From NCBI GenBank assembly GCA_002682825.1, contig NOKP01000002.1, forward strand, positions 1,803,132 through 1,867,131: DNA of 64,000 nt, read 5' to 3'. Position 1 is the stretch's first letter. Each line of letters starts with the position of its first letter. A program made the translations under genes and the position numbers. The notes under the pieces are model-generated. The model saw only the letters and a list, made by a program, of their open reading frames with translations, had not been told where the DNA came from and made no database searches. Shown here piece by piece: positions 49,305 through 60,575 of this stretch. The DNA comes from Neonectria sp. B-13. Taxonomy: Eukaryota > Ascomycota > Sordariomycetes > Hypocreales > Nectriaceae.

Positions 49305-49840
49305 ATGACTCGACCTGTCTACATCATCGTATACACCTCTCGGCTATTTCCTGCTCATTGGTCCCTCTGGATCCCAAGCCAGAGCGACTCTGCCGTAGGG
49401 AAGCGAGTCCATGCCAAGGGTGATGCTATGAATGGATTTGAAGTTGAGTTTGACCGCAACTACAACATCGAACAAACCGCTCGGCAACACCAATTAGTCC
49501 TTCTCGCCCGAATTCAGGAGGATTTCGTCAATGACGCCAGTTGTACGACAAGCGGACTAAACTCGAGCGATCGCCAACCGTGTGACAAGATCGAAGAGGT
49601 CGCACTGGGTGTGCCTGCCCCTGGACCAAGTCTCCTCTCAGCTTCCAGTCATGTCAGTGCCTCTTCATCTCATTCTTGCCTGTAGTTCTAAACAACAATA
49701 CCGGATATTAGGCCCCTCGTCAGCGAGTCCAGATCAAGAACTGCCAAACGTGGCTTCGAGATTTGGTAGAGAGGTTGGTAGAAGAAGGGGTCATGGACGG
49801 CGCAGCTCTCTCGGTCGTTGACCAGGCGCCAAAGAATTAA
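49305..49840 (+). CDS. Small unrecognised fungal protein, 158 aa
   Basis: Model: exons 49305-49652 and 49712-49840, phase-0 intron with donor GTCAGT and acceptor ATTAG. It begins MTRPVYIIVYTSRLFPAHWS and exon 2 reads PRQRVQIKNCQTWLRDLVER and ends VVDQAPKN. The clean splice and sensible amphipathic C-terminal helix argue for a real gene. The pattern (strand VYIIVY, AHWSLWIP, FEVEFDRNY, CQTWLRDLV) looks like a compact fold known from many filamentous-fungal genomes without an assigned function; I do not recognise a named domain. No signal peptide or membrane segment. Confidence 0.75.
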
Positions 49841-50167
49841 GGATATGCGGATAGACTTTATTATTGAGTTGTCGGGATTCGTTTGCAGTCTCGGTTCCTG
49901 AACGTTAACTCCCCCCTTGGACATTGCAAACGTTACAGAAACTGGTTCTCGCTGTGTTGAAGGGAGGGAGGGAGGAGAGGGCGAAGCACAAAGCCATATC
50001 AACTCATGCAACCTCAACAGCAGGCTGGGAAGGGTGGGAGTAGAACGTGAGCTACGAAACAACTTCAACATGAGTGAGCACTGTGACGACTCTTCTTCGA
50101 CATAATTTTGACGAAACCTTTCTGCTTTATATTTCTCAAGTCTATATGTGATGCCATCCAAGGAGCC
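49841..50167. other. Shared 3' region between convergent genes
   Basis: 327 bp between the stops of the 158-aa gene (+) and HIBADH (-). No feature recognised. Confidence 0.5.
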
Positions 50168-51356
50168 CTACGCCTCCTTCCCCCCGAGATATCGGTACAC
50201 GACGGAAAAGTCGCGGCCCTTGCACTGCTCCTCCTTCTCGGCCTTCTCGTACACGGCAAAGGCCGGCTTGGCCAGCTCCATGCGGGCGCCGGCCTCTTCA
50301 GCCGCCACCATGGCCAGCCGCAGGTCCTTCTTCATCAGCGCGATGCCGAAGCCGCCGCCGAAGTCGCGGTTCGCCGGCGCCGTCTCCACCACGCCCGCCA
50401 CCGGGTTGTTCACCTCGCTCGGCCAGCACCGGCCCGTGCTCACGTTGATGACGCCCGCGAGCGTCTTGGGGTCCAGCCCCCACTTGATGCCCAGGTTCAT
50501 CGCCTCGGCCGTCGCGATGTTGTTGAGCGCCAGCAGGTAGTTGTTGGCCAGCTTGGCCGAGAGCCCCGCGCCCTGCTCGCCGCAGTGCAGCACCTTCTTG
50601 CCCATGCGGAGCAGGACCGGCTCGAGGCGCGGGACCAGCGGGGCCGGCGCGCCGAGCATGAAGGTCAGGGTCCCGGCGGTGGCGCCGACGACGCCGCCCG
50701 ACATGGGGGCGTCGACGAAGGTGCCCTGGCCCGCGGCCGAGACAGAGGCGGCGACCTGGCGCGAGGTCGACGGGTCGATGGTGGAGCAGTCGATGAAGAT
50801 GCGGTCCCTTTTGGGGAGGGAGTCGGCGAGGATGGATTTGTAGACGCCTTGGACGTGTTGAGGTTCGGGGAGGACAGTGATGACGGTGTCCTGGTTGATG
50901 TTAGTGACTTGGCAAAGGATGGGTGTTTAATTGAGAGCCGAGAAGGAATCAAGGTAGCTGTCCCAACTTAGACGACGAGACCGATCTTGCAGTTCAGAGT
51001 CAGGCACAGATGTCGACTTACAGCATCTTTGGAAGCCTCAAAAGCGCTCGCAGCAATCTCAACCGCGGCGCCGCTCGTGGCCGCCTTCATCTCCGTCTCC
51101 AACCCCTTGACAGCCTCGGTGTTGATGTCGAAGATGGCGACCTTGTCCGACGGGTTCAGCTTGGACTGCAAGTTCTTGGCCATCTGGTATCCCTGTTGGC
51201 CAGCAGCGTCAGCAAGCACGTCAAAATAGAAAAAGCAGCTGGAGCAAGCGTTACCATCTGTCCCAGGCCGACGAAGGCGTAGTTATCCAGCCGCCTCGCC
51301 GTGCTGGCGAAGCCCCGGCGGAGCACCAAGCTCCCGAGGCGCGCAGGAGGTCTCAT
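50168..51356 (-). CDS. HIBADH: 3-hydroxyisobutyrate dehydrogenase, mitochondrial
   Basis: NAD enzyme that oxidises 3-hydroxyisobutyrate to methylmalonate semialdehyde in valine breakdown. Model: exons 51356-51255, 51192-51022 and 50890-50168, 331 aa. Arg-rich presequence (MRPPARLGSLVLRRGFASTA), then the dinucleotide-binding motif FVGLGQMGYQMA across intron 1. The substrate signature is FVDAPMSGGVVGATAGTLTF, and the catalytic Lys region is GAGLSAKLANNYLLA. The C-terminal helices include KKDLRLA. The start is the ATG at 51356; a TTG two codons upstream is not a likely start. Confidence 0.93.
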
Positions 51357-52474
51357 GGTCAAGGAAGGTGGTTCAAGTTCAAGTTCAAAGGATCAAGCTT
51401 CAACCGTCTAACAGCCTCCATACGATCATCACCAAAACGTCATGTCGCAAAGAAATAGTCCATCCAGTCCGAACCCACAGAGAGAGAGCTGCGCAACCTT
51501 GGGACAATTGTGGGGGAATGGTTACCCGAAAGAGCCGGCCATTGCCGCTCGTAGCCCGGCCGGGCTGCCGAGTTCGAGAGAGCAGCAGTTGGAGAGGCAA
51601 GAACGACCCAGCCGCTTGTTGTTCGACCGACGGCTGGGCAGGAAAGGGTAATTCCATTGGCGTGGTGCGGGGGAGCGCGGGGGCGGGGGAGGATGAGGCA
51701 CGGCAGCTGCCCGGTACTGGACCGCATGTTTTAGGGGTCGGTGCGCTAATATTTGGGAGCATGGGTCGCTAGAAAGTCCCGTGTTCTAGGGATGGAACCC
51801 GACAGATCCAGTGATCGATCCAGCGGTCGATGCGCCTACACTCGGGTCTGCCGTCATGACCCGGGACCACAGCTCGGCAGTCCGGCTATTGATCGATACA
51901 ATGTCATGGACATGATAAGATAGATTCCCTTGATGCTCCCTCTCAATGTCATCCCATCTACATAAAGACGAGATTCTTGGGATTGGGGATTTTAGGTATT
52001 CTTGATTTTCTTTATGCTTTATAGCTCCAGAAGGTAGCCGTTCATTACAATGCTCCGTTCGCCTCTCCGCGTACCCTCCTCACGTCACAACGAATGTGTC
52101 CCCCCGAGCAAATAGTCTCTCTCAATCTTTCACAAAACAATCAGAAGAAAGCCTGAATTCGCCAGCCTATATAGAGCTTGCGGCCTCGGGCAAAAAGGGG
52201 TATGTGCAAGGGCCAAAATGGGTAATAAAGTAGTAAAAAAAAGTGGATGATGGGGAGGGTGTAGATCCCCTGTGCGAGATGCGCCTCATCCGCAAACCTC
52301 GTCGACAAGGGAGGGAATCGTTCCAAGTGGAACACAAATGACTTGGGGGTAAAAAACCAAGAAAACAAAAACAAAGACCACGCCAGATCCAACCGCCTTT
52401 CCCGCCTGAGCCTGTGTTGTGTGGGCAATCCATATGTAGAAAGCCATCTTCCTCGACAGTGACATTTCGTTTTC
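51357..52474. other. Intergenic, 1.1 kb
   Basis: HIBADH upstream region and the 3' flank of the BQT4-like gene. A/T-richer from 51900 to 52400. No gene supported. Confidence 0.5.
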
Positions 52475-53937
52475 TTAGATGAAGTTCATGAGCCAGGGGA
52501 CAATGGCGCTGTGGGCGAGTGTTAGCTGCGAGATGATCGCGACAAGGGTCCGGCGGAGTGGTTCAACTTACCCAACTGCGACAGTGGCTCCCAATCCAAA
52601 CAGTGCTCGGTTCTTGACCTTTCCTTTCCGTAGCTCGGCTTCCGTCTTGACCGTCTTGACCTTCTTTGCTCTGGGCTGCTCGGACTGCTCAGGCTGCTCG
52701 GACTCCTCGGACTCCTTGGGCTGGTCCTCCGACTTCTTGCCCTTCTTGTTACCAACGGAGATGTCGGCGGCCTTTCGCTTGCTCTTCTTTGCTGAGGTGG
52801 GGGCTGACTTGGGTTTAGACTCCTCCTCCTCATCGTCCTCCGCCTCGGCAGCCTCGTCGGCCTTCTTCTCATCCTCCTTGTGCTTCTGAACCATCTCTTT
52901 GGCGGCTTCCATCATCTGAGCAATCTCCTTGGCGGTGGGGGGCTCGCCAGCGGTGGGGAGAGGAACCTCGATCTCGGTAACGGTGTGCTTCGTCTCAACG
53001 CCGTCCGAGTCCTCGGTGATATCCTCCTCGATTGTCACCTTGACTTTGGGATCCTCTTCCCGGGGCTCTAGGACAATAACAGGATCAAACTCGGTGGACT
53101 TCATGACCAGGTCCCCCAGCTTGTTCTCCTTGGCCTTGCCGTTTACAAGCTCCGCTTGCTCAGAGATCACTTCGACCGCCTCGGCTTTGGCCCGGGTGCT
53201 TACCTTGCGCGCTGCCGTCGTCGGTACCCTCCTTGTGCTCTTGGTAGGGCTGGCAGATCGGCGAGAGCGTCGGAGGGTAGTTGAAGGGGTGGGAGGAGCC
53301 AGCTGAGGCTGAGCCTTGGCGGCCTCAGGCTTGGGGGACGCGGTTGTGCTCTGGGAAGGCGACTCGGGAGTATTGGCGGCGGGCTTGGCGGCGGGAATCT
53401 TGGTCGCATCGAGCAGGGCGCGGATCCAGGGCGTAATCTGGTACTCCTCGGCGAGGTCGAGGGCCTGCTGCGGGGGGACCCAGATGTTTCCAGCCGTCTC
53501 CTCGGGGCTCGTAGTCGGGAGGGACTTGATGTACTTGCGCTCCGTCTCCTCGTCAATGGCATCGGCGTAGGGAAACGTGGCCTTGAACATGCCGGTGGCG
53601 GAGACGTAGCCGTCGAAGCTGCGGCGCATCAGGAAGTAGCTGTTGGGGCTGGACTTGAAGATGCCGGAGACGATGCCTTTGGGGAGAGGCGCGCGCAGGT
53701 GCGCGTAGTCGAAGTTATCGAGAGCTGTCGGGTCAGCCTCGCCCGCGCCAACCATCTTGGGCGTCAGCTTGGTCTGTCCCAGGCGCCGGCGCGCAACCAG
53801 ATCCTTGTCTGTGAAAATTGGGGTGAGCCTTCGAAACCGCATCATCGTGGTAGGTGGGAGTATGTACAATCCGGAATGTCCCCGATCATGAGGGGGTTGT
53901 GCCTGATAGGCAACCTGCGCTCGGTACTGGGGGCCAT
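52475..53937 (-). CDS. BQT4: BQT4-like inner-nuclear-membrane APSES-domain protein
   Basis: Homologue of fission-yeast Bqt4, an inner-nuclear-membrane protein that tethers telomeres to the nuclear envelope. Model: exons 53937-53868, 53808-52572 and 52508-52475, 446 aa. The KilA-N/APSES-type domain covers about residues 20-150 ([69 protein letters not shown]). A long Pro/Ser/Lys/Glu-rich linker follows. The last about 22 residues form a hydrophobic tail anchor, completed only by the small exon 3 ([10 protein letters not shown]). Exon 1 ([17 protein letters not shown]) joins exon 2 in phase to give [12 protein letters not shown]. The APSES domain could suggest a transcription factor such as StuA or Swi6, but the tail anchor and the lack of ankyrin repeats favour Bqt4. 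Confidence 0.88.
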
Positions 53938-56909
53938 CTTGTCCAATTGTGATAAACCGGGCGCGACGCGGCAATCTTTGTGTCTTCTGGGGTCGGAAGG
54001 CGTTGGACGATGCGAAAGCTGCAATGCGTACGGGCGCGCAAACGAGGAAGATGTTCAGGGAAAGTCTGCGAAGGGCCAAGGGCGGCGCGTCAGTGATTTG
54101 CTCGTCTAGAGTGGTGTGGATGGTCTGCCGTGGGCGTGGGCGTGACTCTGGGGCGCAGAGGGATAAGGCAGCGCTGGAAGGCTCGCAAATCACGTACCGT
54201 GTCCACGCAAGGTTCAATTCGTTCCAAGGGAGACGGGCGCCTCGGAAGGGAGATGATGCGAAGAAGAAGGAAAAAGACGGGCGGGGATGGGTACTCCGGG
54301 CCGGGTCACGAATAGAGGGAGACAGGGAGGGATGAGAAGGAAAAAAAAAATACGGACAAGGTGAGGGCGAAAAAAGGATCGCGAAAGGGCTCGAGTGTCG
54401 GGAGAGCTGAGACGGCGACGGCGACGGGATGGGGATGGGGACGGCCGAGTCGCGCAAATTAGGTGCTGGGATAGCGTCGAGGTTTTAGCGGGCGGCCCTG
54501 TTGGGCGGATTTGGGCGGGTTCGGTGGCAGTCCCAGTGACGAGACTGGTCTAGGTTGGCTAGCGCAGCGTGCGGCACGGGTGGGAGGGTTTCTGCGAGAT
54601 ATATTGCTACCTCCGCCACACGCGCGCCTACGCTACAAGCACAGGTACTCGTCTATGGCTTGGCGGAATTACCCCTTTGAACACGTCCAGGCTTTTCCCA
54701 ACTTGTCCAGACTTTTCGAGCGCCTGACTTTGATTACACCGGGGGAGCTGCGACTCCATCCATTGCCAGAACGAAGTACGTACCTCCTTTCCCGTACAGG
54801 GCAGGTTTACGTACCGGCACTTGGATTGGTCGGTGCGCGTCGCATCGCATCCATCATCATCGTCAGCCTGCAGGCGTCAGAAAAGCTCAGCATCTGCCCG
54901 TCCGCCGCCTTCTCTCCCTGGTCCTCTGCGTCCCTCCTCTGTTCCCTTCAGGCCGTGTGGCTCCCGTTAAGGGCGATTATCTCCCGATCCAATCCATCGG
55001 GGGAACTAGAAAAATCCTCAGACAGTGACAGCAATCTAGGGCGCTCCCCAATCAGGGGTGGTGCTCCGTCCTCCGTGCTACGCTGGAGGACCCTTGGCCG
55101 CCGCTCCCGCGCAAACCCACGCACACTGCCACACGCTCGCGGCACCAGCAGGGCGACTCGCTGTGCGGCGTGTGCTGCGTTGGCCTGGTTTTGCCCCCCA
55201 ACGCGGGGAAAACATGGGTGGCTGGCGCCATGCGACGGGCGGGAGCCAGGCGAGGCGAGGATCACGATCAGGACGAAGGCGAGATGAGACAAGTCGAGAC
55301 GAACAGGACTGGTCTTGGGGCGCTCTCGTTGGTACAGGGCGTTTATCTACTGTTTTGGTCTTGATCCGATTCAGTCGGTAGGTATCCAGGTAAATTGGCG
55401 CTTTGGTCTGCCCAGCTAAGACTTGGGATGGCGGCTCCATGCTCACAGTCCCATTCGTACTGCTGCGGGATGCCGACGAATAGCAGTGTTACAAGTCACT
55501 AATCGCACCAACGTGGCCTGCCTGTCACCTCAGCCAGGCCTGCTCAGTCCAATCCCGGCCAGCCCAAGCACCCCAGCGCTGGGCGAATCAGCCTGAGCGG
55601 TTCCCGCAGGCTGCTGATGAGTTGGGACGAAGCGTTCCATGCTGGCGCCGAGTCGGGGCTGCTGGAAGGCTCGTCCTCCCTTTTGCCATTTTCCCCACGA
55701 GATCGCGCCTGGATTGCTAATTTTCCATTTAGCAGACCAGACACTCATGGAGCTCCCTGCTTCGTAGTCTATACGTGAGATTTACTATTGAACTCGTTCC
55801 CGTCGGTGGTGGCTCCGACTTGCCGGGTGGTTGATGCTTACTGCGGGAGCCATCATCACATTCCTCCCCGCTTGGAGCCCGACGCAGGAGGACGCATCCA
55901 TCCATCCATCCGTCTACTCCAACAGCGCGTGCGTGCTGACCGAGTTGTCGGATTTCCAGTCCTGGCCACTGTCATGTGCACTTTTGTTGGCCTTCATTGA
56001 TGCATCGAGCAATGGCAAAAGCAACTGTCGGACGGCGCGTTTCGGCCACGTCCATGCTTCCGTTGCTGAGGCATCTCGCGTCTTCTGTTCTCCGTGTCTG
56101 AAACCGACCCCCGTTGTTGAGGCCCGAAGTGAGCTTATTATCGTGCTCACTAGACTATCTAACATGGAACTCGGTCTTTTCAACCTTTACCGCTCAACTG
56201 GAATGCTGCGTCCCATACACGAAACAGACCCAGGGCGCTGGATATGCCAAGATGATGAGCTACCACCAACAAGAGATGACAGGTGAATTCTCCTCTCTTC
56301 AGCAGGAGTGGGTGGATGTCTCACCTCAGTCACATGGCTACCGTAAGGTACGCCCTCGAGAGCATTTGAGACGCCGCACCGTAACAAACAGACAGCAGCT
56401 CGAACCAGGGTATTCGCAGCTTGGACGCCCGGCTTTGGGGCAGCGTCTCGCTCGCATACAATCCATTGGCTCTTGGACCCAATCACGGCGAATCTGCAAC
56501 CCCACCACGGCCTCTAACACCGCCGACCGCCTATACCGCCTCTGCCTCCACTAACAAACACCGCCCGTAGCCCCTCAACCCCTCCATCCCGTCCCATGGA
56601 TCGTCACCGCAACAGTGAGCACTGATCACCGAGCACTTGAACAGCACCTTGCTTTGTCCGAATAGCCCACCAGAGCTCCCCATTCCGAAGCTCCCCTCTT
56701 TCGGACTCCTCCCCTCCTACATCACCTATTCCCAATCCTATTCCTGCCCCTCTTCTACCTTACCTTGACTCCTCCTTTCTCCATCCAAGCTCCCACGCTC
56801 TCACGTATCCTGCTCTACCTACTTATTCCTGCTCTTCCATCTCCATCTCCTTTCCCACCACCCTTCGTCGTCTTCCCCACCATCCAACTCTCCGCCCTCG
56901 CCGCCCACA
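53938..56909. promoter_or_regulatory. Divergent 3-kb intergenic region, BQT4-like / RDI1
   Basis: Nearly 3 kb between divergent starts. No supported gene. The first kilobase is GC-rich with chance ORFs on both strands. The 270 bases before 56910 are strongly pyrimidine-rich, as expected for the RDI1 leader. Confidence 0.5.
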
Positions 56910-58042
56910 ATGGCTTCCCACGACGATGACAACATGCCCGAGGAGACTCAGGGCTACACGCTCTCCCAGCCCAAGCAGAGTCTTGCTCAGTACCAGCAGA
57001 TGGGTAGGTTGCCTTCCCCCCCAGTTTATCTTGTTTTGGAGGCTCTGCCGCCTCTAGCTAAGCGGGCTGACCCTCGAGCTCCCTCCGCTTCATTCGTGGT
57101 GGACGGCTTCGGCCCCCCATGACGAGGCGCTTCAAACTGCTAGAGACAGCTTCTTCAGCTGCCTGACCTTGACTTTTCGTACCCATTACGCAGATTAGTC
57201 TTCTTGTGTCATTCACAAATGCCATGAAGCTCTAATTCCTCCCCATATTCTCCCTGGATGCCACCGGCGTACTTGTTGCCCTTGTACCTCGACCAAAGCA
57301 ACCCCGCCACCCCGAACCCCCCCTCCCTCACTCCCAAGCAAACCATCCTCACCGAACTCACGACTAACGCCGAATCTTCTCCTCCCATACAGACGCCGGC
57401 GATGAGTCCCTCCAGCGCTACAAGGAGTCCCTTGGCCTCGGCGGCGGCAAGGACATCTCGGACCCCAACGACCCCCGCGTTTGCATCATCCTCTCCTTGG
57501 CCCTCGAGTCGCCCGGCCGCGACCCTGTCATCATTGACCTCTCCCAACCCGGCAGCGAGGCTACCCTCAAGGACAAGCCCTTCACCATCAAGGAGGGCGC
57601 CAAGTTCACCATGGCCGCCAAGTTCAAGGTCCAGCACGAGATCCTGAGCGGTCTGCACTACGTCCAGGTCGTCAAGCGCAAGGGCATCAGGGTCTCCAAG
57701 GACTCGGAGATGATTGTACGTCTGAACCCACTTTCTCCCTATGACTATCGCAAAAAGCTCGATACGTGCAATTGAACACCTTCTGACTCCCCACGCAGGG
57801 TAGCTACGCCCCCAACACCGACAAGCAGCCCACCTATTCCAAGAAGTGTAAGTTGTTGACCGCCTTTCCCTCACCGAGTCCCAACAATACTAACTCGACA
57901 TCCCGTAATAGTCCAGGAAGAGGAGGCGCCCAGCGGCATGCTCGCTCGCGGCCACTACAGCACCATATCGACCTTTATCGACGACGACAAGAAGCAACAT
58001 CTCATATTCGAGTGGAGTTTCAACATTGCCAAGGACTGGTAA
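56910..58042 (+). CDS. RDI1: Rho GDP-dissociation inhibitor
   Basis: Cytosolic chaperone that extracts prenylated Rho GTPases (Rho1, Cdc42) from membranes. Model: exons 56910-57003, 57393-57715, 57799-57847 and 57912-58042, 198 aa, the usual family size. The N-terminal regulatory arm has [18 protein letters not shown] and [12 protein letters not shown]; the immunoglobulin-like domain includes [20 protein letters not shown] and [15 protein letters not shown]; the C-terminus is [18 protein letters not shown] followed by [11 protein letters not shown]. Intron 1 (389 bp) is by far the longest intron in the window, and exon 3 is only 49 bp. It acts upstream of PKC1 through Rho1, though the two genes are 47 kb apart. 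Confidence 0.96.
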
Positions 58043-58560
58043 ACGGTCCACGACGAGTCTTGGTCGCGCCAACTTGCGAAGCATACCAAGAAAAACCACA
58101 TGTCATGAGATACGAGATACCTGGTCTTGCACAAAAACTTTACCCACAAAATATGAAGGAAAATCATAAAAGAGAATATGTCGGTTGGGGCTGGACACGG
58201 GGGGCACACTTCTTACGTCACATCATACTTGCTCCGAAACAGGACAAACCTCGAATTGCCTTTGCCTTTGCCATACGTTGCGTTACCTTACCTTACCTAG
58301 AGTGGATCACGTCACACATTGCCCTAGAATATACCAAAAAACAGCTACTTGCATCAAGCTCTATATTGCTATGCAACAACAAACGAGGATCTATTCTGCC
58401 CGCCCATCATATGCCGGTTCAAAGACATGGTATCATGTAGTTAAGAAAATTATCGTGGAGCCCAAACCAAGCTCAAGGTGGGTAGGTAGGTAGATAGGTG
58501 GGGAGGTTGAAGAGCGAGTTACTGGGTGGGTATTCCCAGGGGGTTAGAGGAAGAAAGAGT
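58043..58560. other. Shared 3' region between convergent genes
   Basis: 518 bp between the RDI1 and PPG1 stops. A/T-richer, with GGTAGGTAGGTAGATAGG at 58480-58499. No gene supported. Confidence 0.5.
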
Positions 58561-59711
58561 TTAGAGGAAATAGTCGGGGAGAGCGTTGCCGTCCGCAGAC
58601 TTCTCGCCTCCGGGCTGTAAATCTTTGTGTACGTCGTTCTCGGGCGCGGCGGCGAAGACGTTGAAAAAGCGCTCGCCCGTGTCGCTGACCTCGAGGACGC
58701 TGGCCATATTGCCGCAGCGGTAGCAGTAGTTGGGTGCGCTCCAAACGGTGCTAAGCCGGTCGTCGTAGAGAACCTGGAAGCCTTCCTGGCAGAGTTGGTG
58801 GGCGCGGAGAATATGTGACATGTTGTTGACAGCGAGGAACTTCTTGACCACCTGGGCGCCGAAGGTGTACCCCGCGCCTCGAGGCGACAGCGAGAACTCG
58901 TCGCGGTCTGGGTCAGGATCGGACCAGACGAGATCGGCCATGGGGCCTTCGTGGGGAATCTCGCGGAAGCGGTCGATGATCTTGATCTGGTCGATGGAGT
59001 GGATCGAGGGCGAAAGACCTGCAGAGCTCGTGTCAACGTCTGCCGGAAGAATCAGGGGATGTAGCCGGTACGTACCTCCGTGGACGCAGAAGATCTGGTC
59101 ATTAATCACGACACTCAAGGTCAGGAAGTCGAACATGTCGGTAAAGTAGTGCCACACGTTGGCGTTGCCGTATTTGCGCGAGCACTCGGTGTAGAAGCCA
59201 TATGACTGGGTAACGCCACGGGACTCGTGGTTACCGCGGATTAGGTGCACGCGGTTGGGGTATCGTAGCTTCAGGCATACCAGCAGCGAGATGGTCTCGA
59301 CGCTGAACATGCCTCGGTCGACATAATCGCCTGTGTATGGTTTGTCAGCCAGGCGATCGGACAGCGGCCACGGGGGCGGGCAGGGTTACCAAGGAAGAGG
59401 TAGTTCGTGTCTGGGCAATAGCCGCCGATTCGGAAAATCTCAATGAGGTCGAAGAACTGGCCGTGGATATCCCCCACTACGGTGATGGGAGCGCGGACGT
59501 GGACGACGTTGCTCTCGCGCATGAGCAGCTCCTTGGTCTTGGCGCAGATGGCCTCGATGACGGACTCGGCGAGGAGTTCTTTCTTGTAGAGGCGCGAGAT
59601 ACACTCGTCCAGGTCGACGGAAGCTGGGGGCGGAGAGAGCCTTCGTCAGTGCGACTGAGCATGACGGACGGTCTTGTGCTTTTGCGGAAGCTTACCTGGT
59701 AGCCCGGGCAT
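58561..59711 (-). CDS. PPG1: PP2A-like serine/threonine phosphatase Ppg1
   Basis: Catalytic subunit of the PP2A-like group; Ppg1 in yeast works with the Far complex and affects glycogen storage, mitophagy and cell-wall traits. Model: exons 59711-59696, 59623-59390, 59330-59076 and 59018-58561, 320 aa. The metal-site motifs are VVGDIHGQF, GDYVDRG (made by joining exons 2 and 3) and LIRGNHESR. Other blocks are YGFYTECSRKYGN, DLVWSDP and VWSAPNYCYRCGN. It ends with DYFL, the methylation and subunit-binding tail of PP2A-type enzymes. The stretch RLYKKELLAESVIEAICAK and QSYGFYTEC fit Ppg1 better than Pph3 or Sit4. Exon 1 has only 16 bases of coding sequence. Confidence 0.93.
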
Positions 59712-60575
59712 GGTGGATTATGTGGAGGTGGAGGCGGCGCCTAAGAGGCCACCGGGAAGGTCAAGATGGACAGGTGTGAGGGATAGAAGGCCGCAGGGTC
59801 ATGCGGCGGCGTCATTAAGGCTGGCGGCGGCGGCGAATTCGGCTCCTGGAGAGGGTGATGTCTGGGGCGTAGCTCTGTGGTTGTACCAACATGATCGGGG
59901 AGAAGGCGTTTCACATGGGCGCGGGGCCAGGATGGCGAGGGCGGGAGGGGTGACGGCGTGCAGCAGCAGCAGCGTTGGCGTTGGCGGAGGCGATGGGAAA
60001 CGGCCGGAGGGGACGTAGCGATGGTTGGTGGGGGAGAGGGAGAGAGGATGTTGTGGGAGAGGTTTGTGGGGTTTTGGCGGTGGCCGTGAGATGGCGTCGG
60101 GGTCGTCTCCAGTCGTCCGTCTCGTCTCGCTGTAGTGGGCTGGATTGCTCAGGCCGCAGCGGCAGCTCGGCGTAGAAATTGCCCGATCGAGGTTTTTCCT
60201 AGGGCGTTTGCTGGCCGGGCGGTTAGTTGGGGTGAGGCAAGCGCTGTAACCCCACCACCGCGGCGTCACGCAGAAACCGGCCCCTGCGCTAGTGTTGAGG
60301 GTGTCATTTACGGAGCACGGCGCGTGGTATCAGAGACATCGACGGCGTGGATACCTACTCACGTATGCAAGCGATTGCTAGGAAGGGTTTAGGTGACAAG
60401 AGCGAAGTGAGGCTCTTCTATTACTTTACAACACTCATGGCCCTCCCTGTTTGAGTGAAAGCTCACGTTGTCGGATAAGTCGCTGCCTTGAGATGCGTCA
60501 CTGATTTCGAGAGGCATCCATCCTACTACGTGCTCGTCAATGACCCTAAAGAACTCACACAGCCAGCCGCCATGT
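59712..60575. other. Intergenic, 0.86 kb
   Basis: PPG1 upstream region, GC- and purine-rich on +, then the 3' flank of the kinase gene. No gene supported. Confidence 0.5.
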
